Positions 15,031 to 22,899 of a stretch of DNA of 40,130 bases are shown here, piece after piece. A program made the position numbers and the translations under genes. Positions within the stretch are counted from its first letter, which is position 1; each line of letters begins with the position of its first letter. The notes beneath the pieces were generated by a model that did no database searches, had not been told where the DNA came from, and was given only the letters and a program-made list of their open reading frames with translations. Source of the DNA: Candidatus Zemynaea palustris (lineage in GTDB: Bacteria; Vulcanimicrobiota; Vulcanimicrobiia; Vulcanimicrobiales; Vulcanimicrobiaceae); NCBI GenBank assembly GCA_003134695.1, contig PLCB01000043.1, positions 1-40,130 of the forward strand, in the 5' to 3' direction.

Positions 15031-15911
15031 GCGAACGTCTCGCCGCGACGGAGGCCGTCAACGCCGCGACGCGAGATCTCGATACGCTCTCGAGCGAGGC
15101 GCTGGTGGCGCTACTGGCGCGGCAACAACGGACCGCGTTCACTGCTTTGGAGTCTGCGCTTCCGGCGCTCGCGCGCGCGGTCGACGTCGTCGTCGAACGG
15201 CTGCGAGACGGTGGGACCCTGCATTATGCCGGTGCCGGGACGAGCGGACGGCTTGGGGTGCTCGACGCCGCCGAATGCCCGCCGACGTTCGGAACGCCGC
15301 CGTCGCTTGTTCGCGCGCACGTCGCGGGAGGATCCGAGGCACTCGTGCGCGCGGTCGAAGGCGCCGAAGACGACGCGCGTGCCGGCGAGGCGGAGGCGCG
15401 CCGCGAAGTGCGACGCGGTGATGTGGTCGTCGGAATTTCGGCTAGCGGCGGCGCTCCGTGGGCCGTGGCCTGGGTGCGTGCGGCGCGCGACGCCGGCGCG
15501 GCGACGGTCGCGATAACGAGCGACGGTGAATCCGCGCTCGCACGCGCGGCCGAGATCTCCATCGTGCTGGCGACCGGCGCCGAGCCGATCGCGGGGTCGA
15601 CGCGCTTGATCGCGGGTACCGCGCAAAAACTCGCCTTGAACGCGCTTTCGACGGCGGTGATGGTGCGGCTAGGAAAGGTTTACGACAATCTCATGGTCGA
15701 CGTCGTCGCGATGAACGCCAAGTTGCGCACGCGTGCGTTACGGTTGGTTCGCTTGCTCGCCGGCGTCGACGATGCGGCGGCGGAAGAGTTGCTCGAAGCG
15801 GCCGGCGGAGGCGTCAAGGTCGCGGTCGTGATGGCGCGACGCAACGTCGACGCCGCGACGGCACGCGCGCTGCTCGAACGCGAACGCGGCTTCTTGCGGA
15901 AGCTGCTATAG
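15027..15911 (+). CDS. murQ: N-acetylmuramic acid 6-phosphate etherase
   Basis: Cleaves the lactyl ether of MurNAc-6-phosphate to GlcNAc-6-phosphate and D-lactate. 294 residues with the SIS-domain signature GAGTSGRLGVLDAAECPPTF at 69-88; E83 and E114 fall exactly at the positions of the catalytic glutamates of E. coli MurQ. GISASG (phosphosugar loop) follows. It closes the recycling operon. ATG at 15027 overlaps the previous stop as ATGA. No nagA or nagB follows, so GlcNAc-6-phosphate must be handled by genes outside the window. Confidence 0.97.
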   Translation: MSERLAATEAVNAATRDLDTLSSEALVALLARQQRTAFTALESALPALARAVDVVVERLRDGGTLHYAGAGTSGRLGVLDAAECPPTFGTPPSLVRAHVAGGSEALVRAVEGAEDDARAGEAEARREVRRGDVVVGISASGGAPWAVAWVRAARDAGAATVAITSDGESALARAAEISIVLATGAEPIAGSTRLIAGTAQKLALNALSTAVMVRLGKVYDNLMVDVVAMNAKLRTRALRLVRLLAGVDDAAAEELLEAAGGGVKVAVVMARRNVDAATARALLERERGFLRKLL

Positions 15912-15928
15912 CCAGGCATAGACCAGGC

Positions 15929-16438
15929 TTAGCGACCATCGGGCCAGCTCTGCGTAAGACTGCCCGGCGTCGGACAGGTGAATGAAAACGCGAACTTTTT
16001 CGAGCTGACCGTGTATGGATAGCTGACCTGCAACTGTATCCAGCCCGAAGAACCGGCCGGGAACTGCCACGTCACGATCATGTTGGGGTCGGTAGGTAGG
16101 CTCGAGTAGGCCGTTGTGTGCGTCGGAAAATCCTTGCCGTCACTGCGGACCCATTTGTATTGAACCTGAGTCGTCGGCGCTAACGGCGGCGATGAGTTTA
16201 CGCCGGCGACAAACGTGAGCGTCACCGGGCAAGAATGAACGGCGACCGTTGCCTTATTGGGATCGATCTGAGTACTGCCAATCTCGGAAAGGAACGCCCA
16301 TGGTGTAATTGGACCTTGTGATTTTAGCGAGCTTGGCAACCGCGGCTGCACTCGAATGTTCGGCTGCGGATCCGCCGCCACCGACATGGGACAAAATGCA
16401 AGGAGTGACAGAACGCCGAGGGTTTGCGTGAGACGCAT
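15929..16438 (-). CDS. Secreted protein of unknown function, lower GC
   Basis: 169 residues from ATG at 16438, preceded by AGAGAGG about 6 bases away. Signal peptide (MRLTQTLGVLSLLAFCPMSVAA), then a beta-rich extracellular body with two cysteines (SCPVT and FTCPTP) that could form a disulfide. I recognise no family. One counted 60-base line (16141-16200) is 55% GC, compared with 73% in 10441-10500, so it may be a recent acquisition or under different selection. It ends 17 bases from the convergent murQ stop. A longer frame from 16528 adds sequence without signal-peptide character and was rejected. Confidence 0.75.
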   Translation of the reverse strand: MRLTQTLGVLSLLAFCPMSVAADPQPNIRVQPRLPSSLKSQGPITPWAFLSEIGSTQIDPNKATVAVHSCPVTLTFVAGVNSSPPLAPTTQVQYKWVRSDGKDFPTHTTAYSSLPTDPNMIVTWQFPAGSSGWIQLQVSYPYTVSSKKFAFSFTCPTPGSLTQSWPDGR

Positions 16439-16549
16439 AGGTACCTCTCTTATTAGCGAGAACGAGCGCCACATTAGGCTCGTTCGCCAGAGAACGTGGT
16501 GCTTTCTTCCGAGCGGTGCTGAGTCCACCTGGTTTTATGTGAAGCGAGG

Positions 16550-17062
16550 TTACAAAACCAGCGCCATACGCTCCTCGTTTGAGGGCTCGAAATCGAGACC
16601 GAGATAAAAGTCTCTCGCGGCCTGGTTCTTGACGTGAACGTCGACGTCGAGGCGTGCGATTTCGATGAGGCGCAGATGCTTCGCCAACTCCTCGATCAGT
16701 GCGCTTCCGATGCCCGTCCGACGGCGGCTTTCGGTCACGATCAAATGCTCGACCTTCGCGACGACCGTGCCGAGCGCGAGCGAGATGGCGTACGAGACGG
16801 CGGCGCCGCCGACGGGCTTGCCGTTTTCGAAAGCCATGAAGATAAAGCCGTAGTCGGGCCGGTCGACAAAGAGCGACAGCGCGTCGCCGAGGGCGGCTTC
16901 GGCGGCGTCGCGGCCCGATTGCGTCCCCACGTATGCGCCGCGTGAGTCGAGAAAATAATCGTCGCGAAGCATCAACTCGGAGAAGATGGCGAAGGCGTCC
17001 TGGCGGTCGACGCTCGACATCCGGTGAAAGGTCAGATTCGGTGTCGAAGGCTCGTAGCGCAT
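16550..17062 (-). CDS. GNAT family N-acetyltransferase
   Basis: 170-residue acetyltransferase: beta strands GFIFMAFENGKPVGGAAVS, then KVEHLIVTESRRRTGIGSAL, in which RRxTGIG (about 113-119) is the acetyl-CoA pyrophosphate loop, and a C-terminal ARDFYLGLDFEPSNEER typical of GNAT. The acceptor is unknown. ATG at 17062 is chosen; a second ATG 14 codons in (17020) is possible. A longer open frame begins at 17359 but runs antisense through the divergent gene. The chosen ATG shares bases with the ATG of that gene (CATG at 17060-17063). Confidence 0.88.
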   Translation of the reverse strand: MRYEPSTPNLTFHRMSSVDRQDAFAIFSELMLRDDYFLDSRGAYVGTQSGRDAAEAALGDALSLFVDRPDYGFIFMAFENGKPVGGAAVSYAISLALGTVVAKVEHLIVTESRRRTGIGSALIEELAKHLRLIEIARLDVDVHVKNQAARDFYLGLDFEPSNEERMALVL

Positions 17063-18638
17063 GCTGATCTGTTCCCGAAAGACGTTCGCTTTGCTCTTCG
17101 CCGGTGCGTTTTTCGGTGCGTCCTCGCGGGCTCTCCCCGCCGCGGATGCACCGACGATCGCTTTTGTCCCGCTCGACGACCGGCCGGTCACGCTCCAACT
17201 TCCCGTCATGCTTGGGCGGATCGCCGGACAACCGATCCTCGTTCCGCCACGCTCGGCGATCGGATCGTACCTCGAGCCGGGGCGGCCGAACGAAATCTTG
17301 CGCTGGTTGGGTTCGCCGCAAACGGAGCGCGTCTCGGCACTCGTTGCCTCGACCGACATGGTCGCTTACGGAGGTTTGGTCGCCTCGCGCCTCCCCGGCG
17401 TCGCGGCGGAAGACGCGGTCGCGCGCTTGCGCAGCCTCGCTGCGTTCAAGAACTCGCAGCCGGCCGCGTTCGTCCAAATCTTCGGAACGATCATGCGGCT
17501 CGCTCCGACCGGCGTGCCGCGACTCGGCCCCGCCTCGAAGTATTACGCGACCGGCGACACGGTCGATCTCATCGCACAGTACGCGAACTTACCCGACCCG
17601 CCGCAGACCGACGAACAGCGTGCGCTCGCCGCCCGTCTGCGCGAGCGGATCGGTCCTGCGACGCTCGACGCCTATCTCGCGACGCGTGCGCGAAACCGAT
17701 ACGTCGACGAGTACGCCTTGCAATTCGCCGCCGAAGGCGGGTTCGACCGTATCGTGCTGGGTCAAGACGATGCCGGACCCACCGGACTGCACCTGCGCGA
17801 CCTCGAGGCGTTGAGGGCGCTCGTCCAGCGGTTCTCGCTCGGCGACCGGGCTTCGATCGAGCCGGGGGCCGACGAGCTCGGGATGGCGATGCTCGCCGCC
17901 GCCTTCGCACGCGACGTCGGCTGGAGACCGACGGTGAACGTCATCTACTCTCAATTCGAAGGCGAAAAATATCAGGATCCGCTCGAATTCGCGCCGGTGG
18001 GCGTCACGATCGACCACCTGATTCACTTGTGCGGAGCGCGTGCCGTCCCCAGTGGCGGCGACATTCAACTCTACGTCCGTCTTCCGGATCCGGCGGCTCG
18101 CGGCGACGACACCTTCGAGAAGGCGATCGCCGACGACGTCAAGGCCGGTCGCAGCGCGGCGGTCGCGGATCTCTCTTTCCTGAGCGGGCAGCCCGGTGAA
18201 GACCAGCAACAATTGGCCAACAATCTCATCGCCGATGGAGTCGCTGGGAAGATCGATTCCTTCGCGTCATGGAACACGACGGCGAACACGGTCGGGACGG
18301 CGCTGGCCGCCGCGATCGCGGCAGGCGCGGGGCGTCGCGCCGGTCGTTACGACGCGCGCGCGCATGCGGAATTCATGCTCGATCGTTATATCGACGACTA
18401 CGCGTTCCACCAGTTCGTTCGCCCGGAGATCAATGCGGAATTGCGCGCTCGCGGGATCGATACGACCCTGCTCGCCCCGGACGTCGCGCTCGAAGCCTCG
18501 CACCAGAACCGCGCGCTCCTGTGGCGGTACGCGCTCGATTTGCTCGCGCGGATCTACCCCGAGTATCACGATGGCGGCTTGACGATTACGCTTCCGTGGG
18601 ACCGTACGTTCGAGACGCAGATCGACGTGCGACTGTAG
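17061..18638 (+). CDS. Secreted DUF4127 family protein
   Basis: 525 residues. A signal peptide of roughly 28 residues (FALLFAGAFFGASSRALPAA) leads into the DUF4127 hallmark FVPLDDRPVT (35-44), followed by family blocks STDMVAYGGLVASR, GQDDAGPTGLH and ELGMAMLAAAF. The length matches the family. No biochemical role is established that I can name; the conserved Asp/Asn/His-rich blocks suggest an enzyme. Here it appears secreted, whereas I cannot say whether that is usual. The start is the ATG at 17061 overlapping the divergent GNAT start, and it ends 10 bases before the convergent epimerase stop. Confidence 0.85.
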   Translation: MLICSRKTFALLFAGAFFGASSRALPAADAPTIAFVPLDDRPVTLQLPVMLGRIAGQPILVPPRSAIGSYLEPGRPNEILRWLGSPQTERVSALVASTDMVAYGGLVASRLPGVAAEDAVARLRSLAAFKNSQPAAFVQIFGTIMRLAPTGVPRLGPASKYYATGDTVDLIAQYANLPDPPQTDEQRALAARLRERIGPATLDAYLATRARNRYVDEYALQFAAEGGFDRIVLGQDDAGPTGLHLRDLEALRALVQRFSLGDRASIEPGADELGMAMLAAAFARDVGWRPTVNVIYSQFEGEKYQDPLEFAPVGVTIDHLIHLCGARAVPSGGDIQLYVRLPDPAARGDDTFEKAIADDVKAGRSAAVADLSFLSGQPGEDQQQLANNLIADGVAGKIDSFASWNTTANTVGTALAAAIAAGAGRRAGRYDARAHAEFMLDRYIDDYAFHQFVRPEINAELRARGIDTTLLAPDVALEASHQNRALLWRYALDLLARIYPEYHDGGLTITLPWDRTFETQIDVRL

Positions 18639-18648
18639 GGTCTGCTAA

Positions 18649-19056
18649 CTACTTTCGTGGTTGGCATAATTCAATCAGGACGCCGCCGGTGTCCCTGGGA
18701 TGCAGGAAGGCGATCGTGTTTCCATGCGCCCCTTTTCGCGGCGTCTCGTCGATGAGCCGAACGCCTCGCCCTTTCAGGCGCGCAAGTTCGGCGCGGATGT
18801 CGTCGACGCGGTAGGCCACGTGGTGCAGTTTGCTCGGCGCGTCGCCGCGGAACTTCTCGATCGGCGAATCCGGCGAGAGCGCTCGCATGAGTTCGATGAC
18901 GGACCCGCCGGCCGCGATGCCGACGATCTCGACGCCCTGCTCCTGGACGGTTTCGCGATAGAGGCGGCTGAAGCCGAGTGTTTCGGTATAGACCCGCTCC
19001 GCCGCGTCGAGGTCGCCGACGACGATACCGACATGGTCGATCGGATAATCCCTCAG
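18649..19056 (-). CDS. mce: Methylmalonyl-CoA epimerase with a CTG start codon
   Basis: Interconverts (2S)- and (2R)-methylmalonyl-CoA. The glyoxalase/VOC fold is complete only if translation starts at CTG 19056: [16 protein letters not shown] supplies the first metal-binding His of the N-terminal module, and [10 protein letters not shown] and GVLIEL the second module, for 135 residues, the normal family length. GGAGG at 19064-19068 is 7 bases upstream, and CTG overlaps the mutase stop as CTGA, the same arrangement as the ATGA and GTGA overlaps elsewhere here. No ATG, GTG or TTG exists in this frame upstream. An ATG at 18888 would drop the first half of the protein. Confidence 0.88.
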   Translation of the reverse strand: MRDYPIDHVGIVVGDLDAAERVYTETLGFSRLYRETVQEQGVEIVGIAAGGSVIELMRALSPDSPIEKFRGDAPSKLHHVAYRVDDIRAELARLKGRGVRLIDETPRKGAHGNTIAFLHPRDTGGVLIELCQPRK

Positions 19057-20666
19057 GCGACGACCTCCGTCGCAGCGTAACGGCCGAAAACGCCGCGCAA
19101 GATGTCGCAGATCTCTCCGATCGTCGCGCCCGCGTCGACGGCTTCGAGCATTGCGGGGATCAGGTTATCCTCGCCTTCTGCGATCCGCCGTAGATCTGCA
19201 AGCCGACGCTGAACGTCATTGGCATCGCGCTCGGTGCGGTAGCGCTCGAGTCGCGCGACCTGTTCGCGTTCGATCGCCGGATCGATGCGCTGCAAGTCGA
19301 TTTCGACTTGGGCGTCAGGTTCGGCGAACCGGTTCACGCCGACGACCACCTGGGAACCGCTCTCGATCTCTTGTTGCGCGCGGTAGGCGGATTCGGCGAT
19401 GCGCGTCTGCATCCAGCCGCTCTCGATCGCTGCGACGCTGCCGCCGAGCGCGTCGACTTCCTCGATCAGGTCGCGCGCCTGCGCGATGAGCGCCTCGGTC
19501 AGCGATTCGAGGTAGTACGAGCCCGCGAGCGGATCGGCGACGTCCGCGACGCCGCTTTCGTAGGCAATGACCTGCTGCGTGCGCAGCGCCAGTCGTGCTG
19601 CATCTTGGGTCGGGAGCGCCAGCGCTTCGTCTTTGGCGTTGGTGTGCAGCGACTGCGTCCCGCCAAGGACGGCCGCTAGCGCTTGCAGCGTCACGCGAAC
19701 GACGTTGTTGTCCGGCTCCTGTGCGGTGAGGGTCGAGCCGCCCGTCTGGGTGTGGAAGCGCAGCATCTGCGAGTGCGGATCTTTGGCGCCGAACTCGTCG
19801 CGCGCAATGTGCGCCCAAAGATAGCGCGCCGCTCGATATTTGGCGATTTCCTCGAAGAAATCGTTGTGGGCGTTCCAGAAGAAGGAGAAGCGCGGCGCGA
19901 TCGTATCGATGTCGAGCCCCCGTTCGCGCGCCGCCTCGAGGTATGCCTTGGCGTTAGAAAGCGTGAACGCGATCTCTTCGACGGCTGTCGAGCCGGCCTC
20001 TCGAATGTGGTAGCCGGAGATCGAGATCGTGTTCCACTGCGGGACTTCGCGCGCGCAGTAGGCCATCGCGTCGGTCACGAGCCGCATCGACGGCTTGGCT
20101 GGGAAGATGTAGGTGCCACGCGCGACGTATTCTTTCAGAACGTCGTTTTGAATCGTCCCCTTCAATTTGTCGAACGGGATGCCGCGCCGGCGTGCGACCG
20201 CCAGGACCATCGCGAGCAGAATCGAGGCCGGAGCGTTGATCGTCATCGAGACGCTGACCTGGTCGAGCGGGATAGCGTCGAAGAGCGTCTCCATGTCGCG
20301 CACGTGATCGATCGCGACGCCGACTTTGCCGACTTCGCCGCGCGCCTGCGGCGCGTCGGAGTCGTAGCCGAGTTGCGTCGGTAGGTCGAAGGCGACCGAG
20401 AGTCCGGTTTGCCCGCGCGCGAGCAGATAGCGGTAGCGAGCATTCGACTCGGCTGCCGTCGCGAAGCCCGCGTATTGGCGCATGGTCCAGAGCCGCCCAC
20501 GGTAGCCGTCAGGTCGCAGGCCGCGCAGGTATGGAAACTCGCCCGGCTTACCGGGCTTCACGTTGTCGCTCGCGCGAGTCCCATCGCTCGATTCGTAGAA
20601 CGGCTTGAGCGGAATCCCGCTCGCGTTTGCCTCACGTGCACGTGAAGTCCGACCGTCGCGCGCCAT
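19053..20666 (-). CDS. mcmA1: Methylmalonyl-CoA mutase, catalytic (large) subunit
   Basis: B12-dependent mutase catalytic domain, 537 residues, lacking the C-terminal B12-binding domain, so a separate small subunit is needed and is not in this window. Recognisable blocks: [43 protein letters not shown] (170-175), [15 protein letters not shown] and [11 protein letters not shown]. Tyr55 and Arg183 fall where methylmalonyl-CoA mutase has its substrate-carboxylate contacts (Tyr89/Arg207 in the Propionibacterium enzyme), while isobutyryl-CoA mutase has Phe and Gln, so methylmalonyl-CoA is favoured. Linkage to epimerase and propionyl-CoA carboxylase agrees. Its stop codon overlaps the CTG start of the epimerase. 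Confidence 0.95.
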   Translation of the reverse strand: MARDGRTSRAREANASGIPLKPFYESSDGTRASDNVKPGKPGEFPYLRGLRPDGYRGRLWTMRQYAGFATAAESNARYRYLLARGQTGLSVAFDLPTQLGYDSDAPQARGEVGKVGVAIDHVRDMETLFDAIPLDQVSVSMTINAPASILLAMVLAVARRRGIPFDKLKGTIQNDVLKEYVARGTYIFPAKPSMRLVTDAMAYCAREVPQWNTISISGYHIREAGSTAVEEIAFTLSNAKAYLEAARERGLDIDTIAPRFSFFWNAHNDFFEEIAKYRAARYLWAHIARDEFGAKDPHSQMLRFHTQTGGSTLTAQEPDNNVVRVTLQALAAVLGGTQSLHTNAKDEALALPTQDAARLALRTQQVIAYESGVADVADPLAGSYYLESLTEALIAQARDLIEEVDALGGSVAAIESGWMQTRIAESAYRAQQEIESGSQVVVGVNRFAEPDAQVEIDLQRIDPAIEREQVARLERYRTERDANDVQRRLADLRRIAEGEDNLIPAMLEAVDAGATIGEICDILRGVFGRYAATEVVA

Positions 20667-20732
20667 ATGGGGGGCTTCTCGCCCGCGCGCTAGCTTACCC
20701 GGCGCGAAGGGCGATCGGCGAGCCTCCCGTCG

Positions 20733-22508
20733 TCATGCGCCGCCCAGCGTTACGAGCGGGGTGTTGGGCTCGACGGTTTCGCCTGTAGACGCGTGGACTT
20801 TTGTGACGGTTCCGGCACGGTGGGCGCGAATCTCGTTCATCATCTTCATCGCCTCGATGACCGCGATGACCTGACCTTCCTCGATCTTGGCGCCTGCGGC
20901 CACGTTCATTTCGACGATGAGGCCGTGCATCGGGGCGATCACGTCGTCGCCGCTTCCGGAGTGCCCGTTGCGCGCGCGCGACGCGGCCGGTTTCGGCGCG
21001 ATTCGCAGTGTGGCGCCTGAAACGACACGACCGCCGGGCGGGTCGAGAAGCCGGACGCGGAAGAGTTTGTCGTTCACCTCGACGCGAACGACGGCTCCAT
21101 CGATTGCTGTCTGCGCTTCCGCAAAGCGGGAAACTGCTGCCGGCGGTGGCGCGAGCGTCGCCGGCCTCCAAGTCTGGGCGAATGTTTCGAGCGTTGCGGT
21201 TCCATACGTTCCGTCTTCGACCGATCGGTCTTCGTTGAGAGCGCTCAGGAACTGCAGCGTCGTCGGCACGCCTTCGATCGTATAATCGCCGATTGCGCGG
21301 CGCAGACGCGCACGAGCTTCCTCACGAGTCGGCGCCCAGACGATCAATTTTGCGATCATCGAGTCGTAGTCGGGGCTGATCGTCATGCCGGCGCTCGCGG
21401 CGGAATCGACACGAACGCCGAATCCGGCGGGCTCGCGATAGGCTGTGATCGTCCCGGGTGCGGGGCGAAAACCGTTCGCGGGATCTTCGGCGTTGACGCG
21501 CACCTCGATCGCGTGCCCGCGGAGTTCGGCGTCGACGTCGTCTTGCTCGTATCCGAGTTTCTCGCCGGCCGCGACGCGAAGTTGCTCGCGAATCAAATCG
21601 AGCCCCGACACCATCTCGCTGATCGTGTGCTCGACCTGAATCCGGGTATTCATCTCGAGGAAGAAGAACTCATCGCCGCTGACCAGTGTCTCGATCGTTC
21701 CGACGCTGTCGTAGCCGATCGCTTCGGCCGCACGGACGCCGGCCGCGCGCAATGCTTTGCGGACGCGCTTGGGAAGCAGGGCCGGCGTCTCTTCGTAGAG
21801 TTTCTGGTGCCGTCGCTGTAGCGAGCAATCGCGCTCGCCGACGTGCACGACGTTGCCGTGTTTGTCGGCCACAATCTGCAGCTCGACGTGTTTCGGGTTG
21901 TCGAGATAGCGCTCGACATAGAGCGTGGGGTTCTTGAAGTACGCCTCGGCCTCGCGCCGCGCCGTCTTGAAGGCCGATTCTAATTCGTCGAGCGTCCGCG
22001 CGACTTTGAGACCCTTCCCTCCGCCGCCGCCTGAAGCTTTGATAACGAGCGGGAGACCGTATTTCTTGGCCGCCGCGCGAGTTTCGTCGAGCGACTCGAT
22101 CGGTTCGGTCCCGCCCGGAACGACGGGAATTCGCGCCTTGATCATCGCCTGTCGCGCACGAATCTTGTCACCCATCGCGTCGATCGCTTCGGGATGCGGT
22201 CCGACCCAGGTCAGGCCGGCGCCGATGACCGCTCGCGCGAACCCCGAGTTTTCGGCGAGAAATCCGTAGCCCGGGTGAACGGCGTCGGCGCCGCTTTCCT
22301 TCGCGACCGCGAGCAACTTCTCGACATTGAGGTAACTCAGTGCCGGGCTCTTCGGTCCGAGCAGAAACGCTTCGTCGGCGTACGCCACATGAGCCGCACC
22401 GCGATCGGCTTCGGAATACACGGCGATTGTCGCCAGTCTCATCTCTTTCGCGGTACGCATGACGCGCAGCGCGATCTCACCTCGGTTGGCGACGAGCAGT
22501 TTTTTCAT
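20733..22508 (-). CDS. pccA: Acetyl-/propionyl-CoA carboxylase alpha subunit with biotin carrier
   Basis: Biotin carboxylase fused to the biotin carboxyl carrier domain. From MKKLLVANRGEIALRVMRT at ATG 22508 it has 591 residues. ATP-grasp motifs: GGGGGKGLKVA, HVELQIVADKHG, RDCSLQRRHQK, EMNTRIQVEHT. The C-terminal carrier has EAMKMMNE with biotinyl Lys near residue 555. The partner beta subunit is encoded upstream at 25160-26728, so propionyl-CoA is the likely acyl acceptor given the mutase and epimerase nearby. In-frame ATGs upstream to 22664 add Arg-rich, unlikely sequence. The chosen ATG has no clear ribosome-binding site; it overlaps the stop of a short leader frame. Confidence 0.95.
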   Translation of the reverse strand: MKKLLVANRGEIALRVMRTAKEMRLATIAVYSEADRGAAHVAYADEAFLLGPKSPALSYLNVEKLLAVAKESGADAVHPGYGFLAENSGFARAVIGAGLTWVGPHPEAIDAMGDKIRARQAMIKARIPVVPGGTEPIESLDETRAAAKKYGLPLVIKASGGGGGKGLKVARTLDELESAFKTARREAEAYFKNPTLYVERYLDNPKHVELQIVADKHGNVVHVGERDCSLQRRHQKLYEETPALLPKRVRKALRAAGVRAAEAIGYDSVGTIETLVSGDEFFFLEMNTRIQVEHTISEMVSGLDLIREQLRVAAGEKLGYEQDDVDAELRGHAIEVRVNAEDPANGFRPAPGTITAYREPAGFGVRVDSAASAGMTISPDYDSMIAKLIVWAPTREEARARLRRAIGDYTIEGVPTTLQFLSALNEDRSVEDGTYGTATLETFAQTWRPATLAPPPAAVSRFAEAQTAIDGAVVRVEVNDKLFRVRLLDPPGGRVVSGATLRIAPKPAASRARNGHSGSGDDVIAPMHGLIVEMNVAAGAKIEEGQVIAVIEAMKMMNEIRAHRAGTVTKVHASTGETVEPNTPLVTLGGA

Positions 22509-22605
22509 GGCGAGCGCAGGAGATTTGCTCGCGGCGCATCGGCGGCGCGACATTGCCTCGCCCGGGATGAACGCTCGGCGGTTCGACATCCTCCTCGCGA
22601 CCGCT

Positions 22606-22899
22606 TCACGATTTGCCCTCCTTGGCAAATCGTGGCTTCTCCGCTCGGCGCTCTCGCGCATCACGCGCTCCGCGCCTCGTCGTAGATCGCTCGTTCGGAC
22701 GCCGAGCCACCTCGCTGCATATGCCCTGCGCTCGCCAGCCCAGAAGCTGCTCTAATGGGGAATAGTCCCTGCCTGCGAGCCGCCAGCGTGAAGCCGGCGG
22801 TCGTTCGAGTTCCCGTTTTGAAAGGATGAGCCGAACGGCCGCGGTGATCGCGGCCATTTCGTCTGCGGTCGGCGAGCCGGAGATGATTTCGAGCTTCAC
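22606..22899 (-). CDS. Acyl-CoA carboxylase epsilon-subunit-like small protein
   Basis: 97 residues. The first 50 (SGSPTADEMAAITAAV, then ASRWRLAGR) match the epsilon-subunit pattern G-x-PT-x-EE-x-AA followed by a Trp-containing basic segment, a small protein that stabilises the alpha/beta core of actinobacterial propionyl-CoA carboxylases. The last 45 residues are Arg-rich and may be unstructured. ATG at 22899 overlaps the fabI stop (ATGA), supporting translation, and pccA follows. Assignment rests on a short motif plus context, so it is probable rather than certain. Confidence 0.65.
   Translation of the reverse strand: MKLEIISGSPTADEMAAITAAVRLILSKRELERPPASRWRLAGRDYSPLEQLLGWRAQGICSEVARRPNERSTTRRGARDARERRAEKPRFAKEGKS
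22607..22634 (-). promoter_or_regulatory. Stem-loop between the epsilon-like gene and pccA
   Basis: A perfect 11-base stem (22607-22617 with 22624-22634) closes a 6-base loop. Read on the minus strand the loop is AAGGAG, a strong Shine-Dalgarno sequence, and the 3' arm ends in GTG next to the stop codon of the epsilon-like gene. No T-run follows, so simple termination is unlikely; attenuation, RNA processing or translational control of pccA are possible. Confidence 0.5.

Noticed and set aside
16254-17477. Minus-strand open frame of about 400 codons
   Set aside because: Out of frame with the GNAT and secreted-protein genes; composition is Arg-rich and low in hydrophobic residues.
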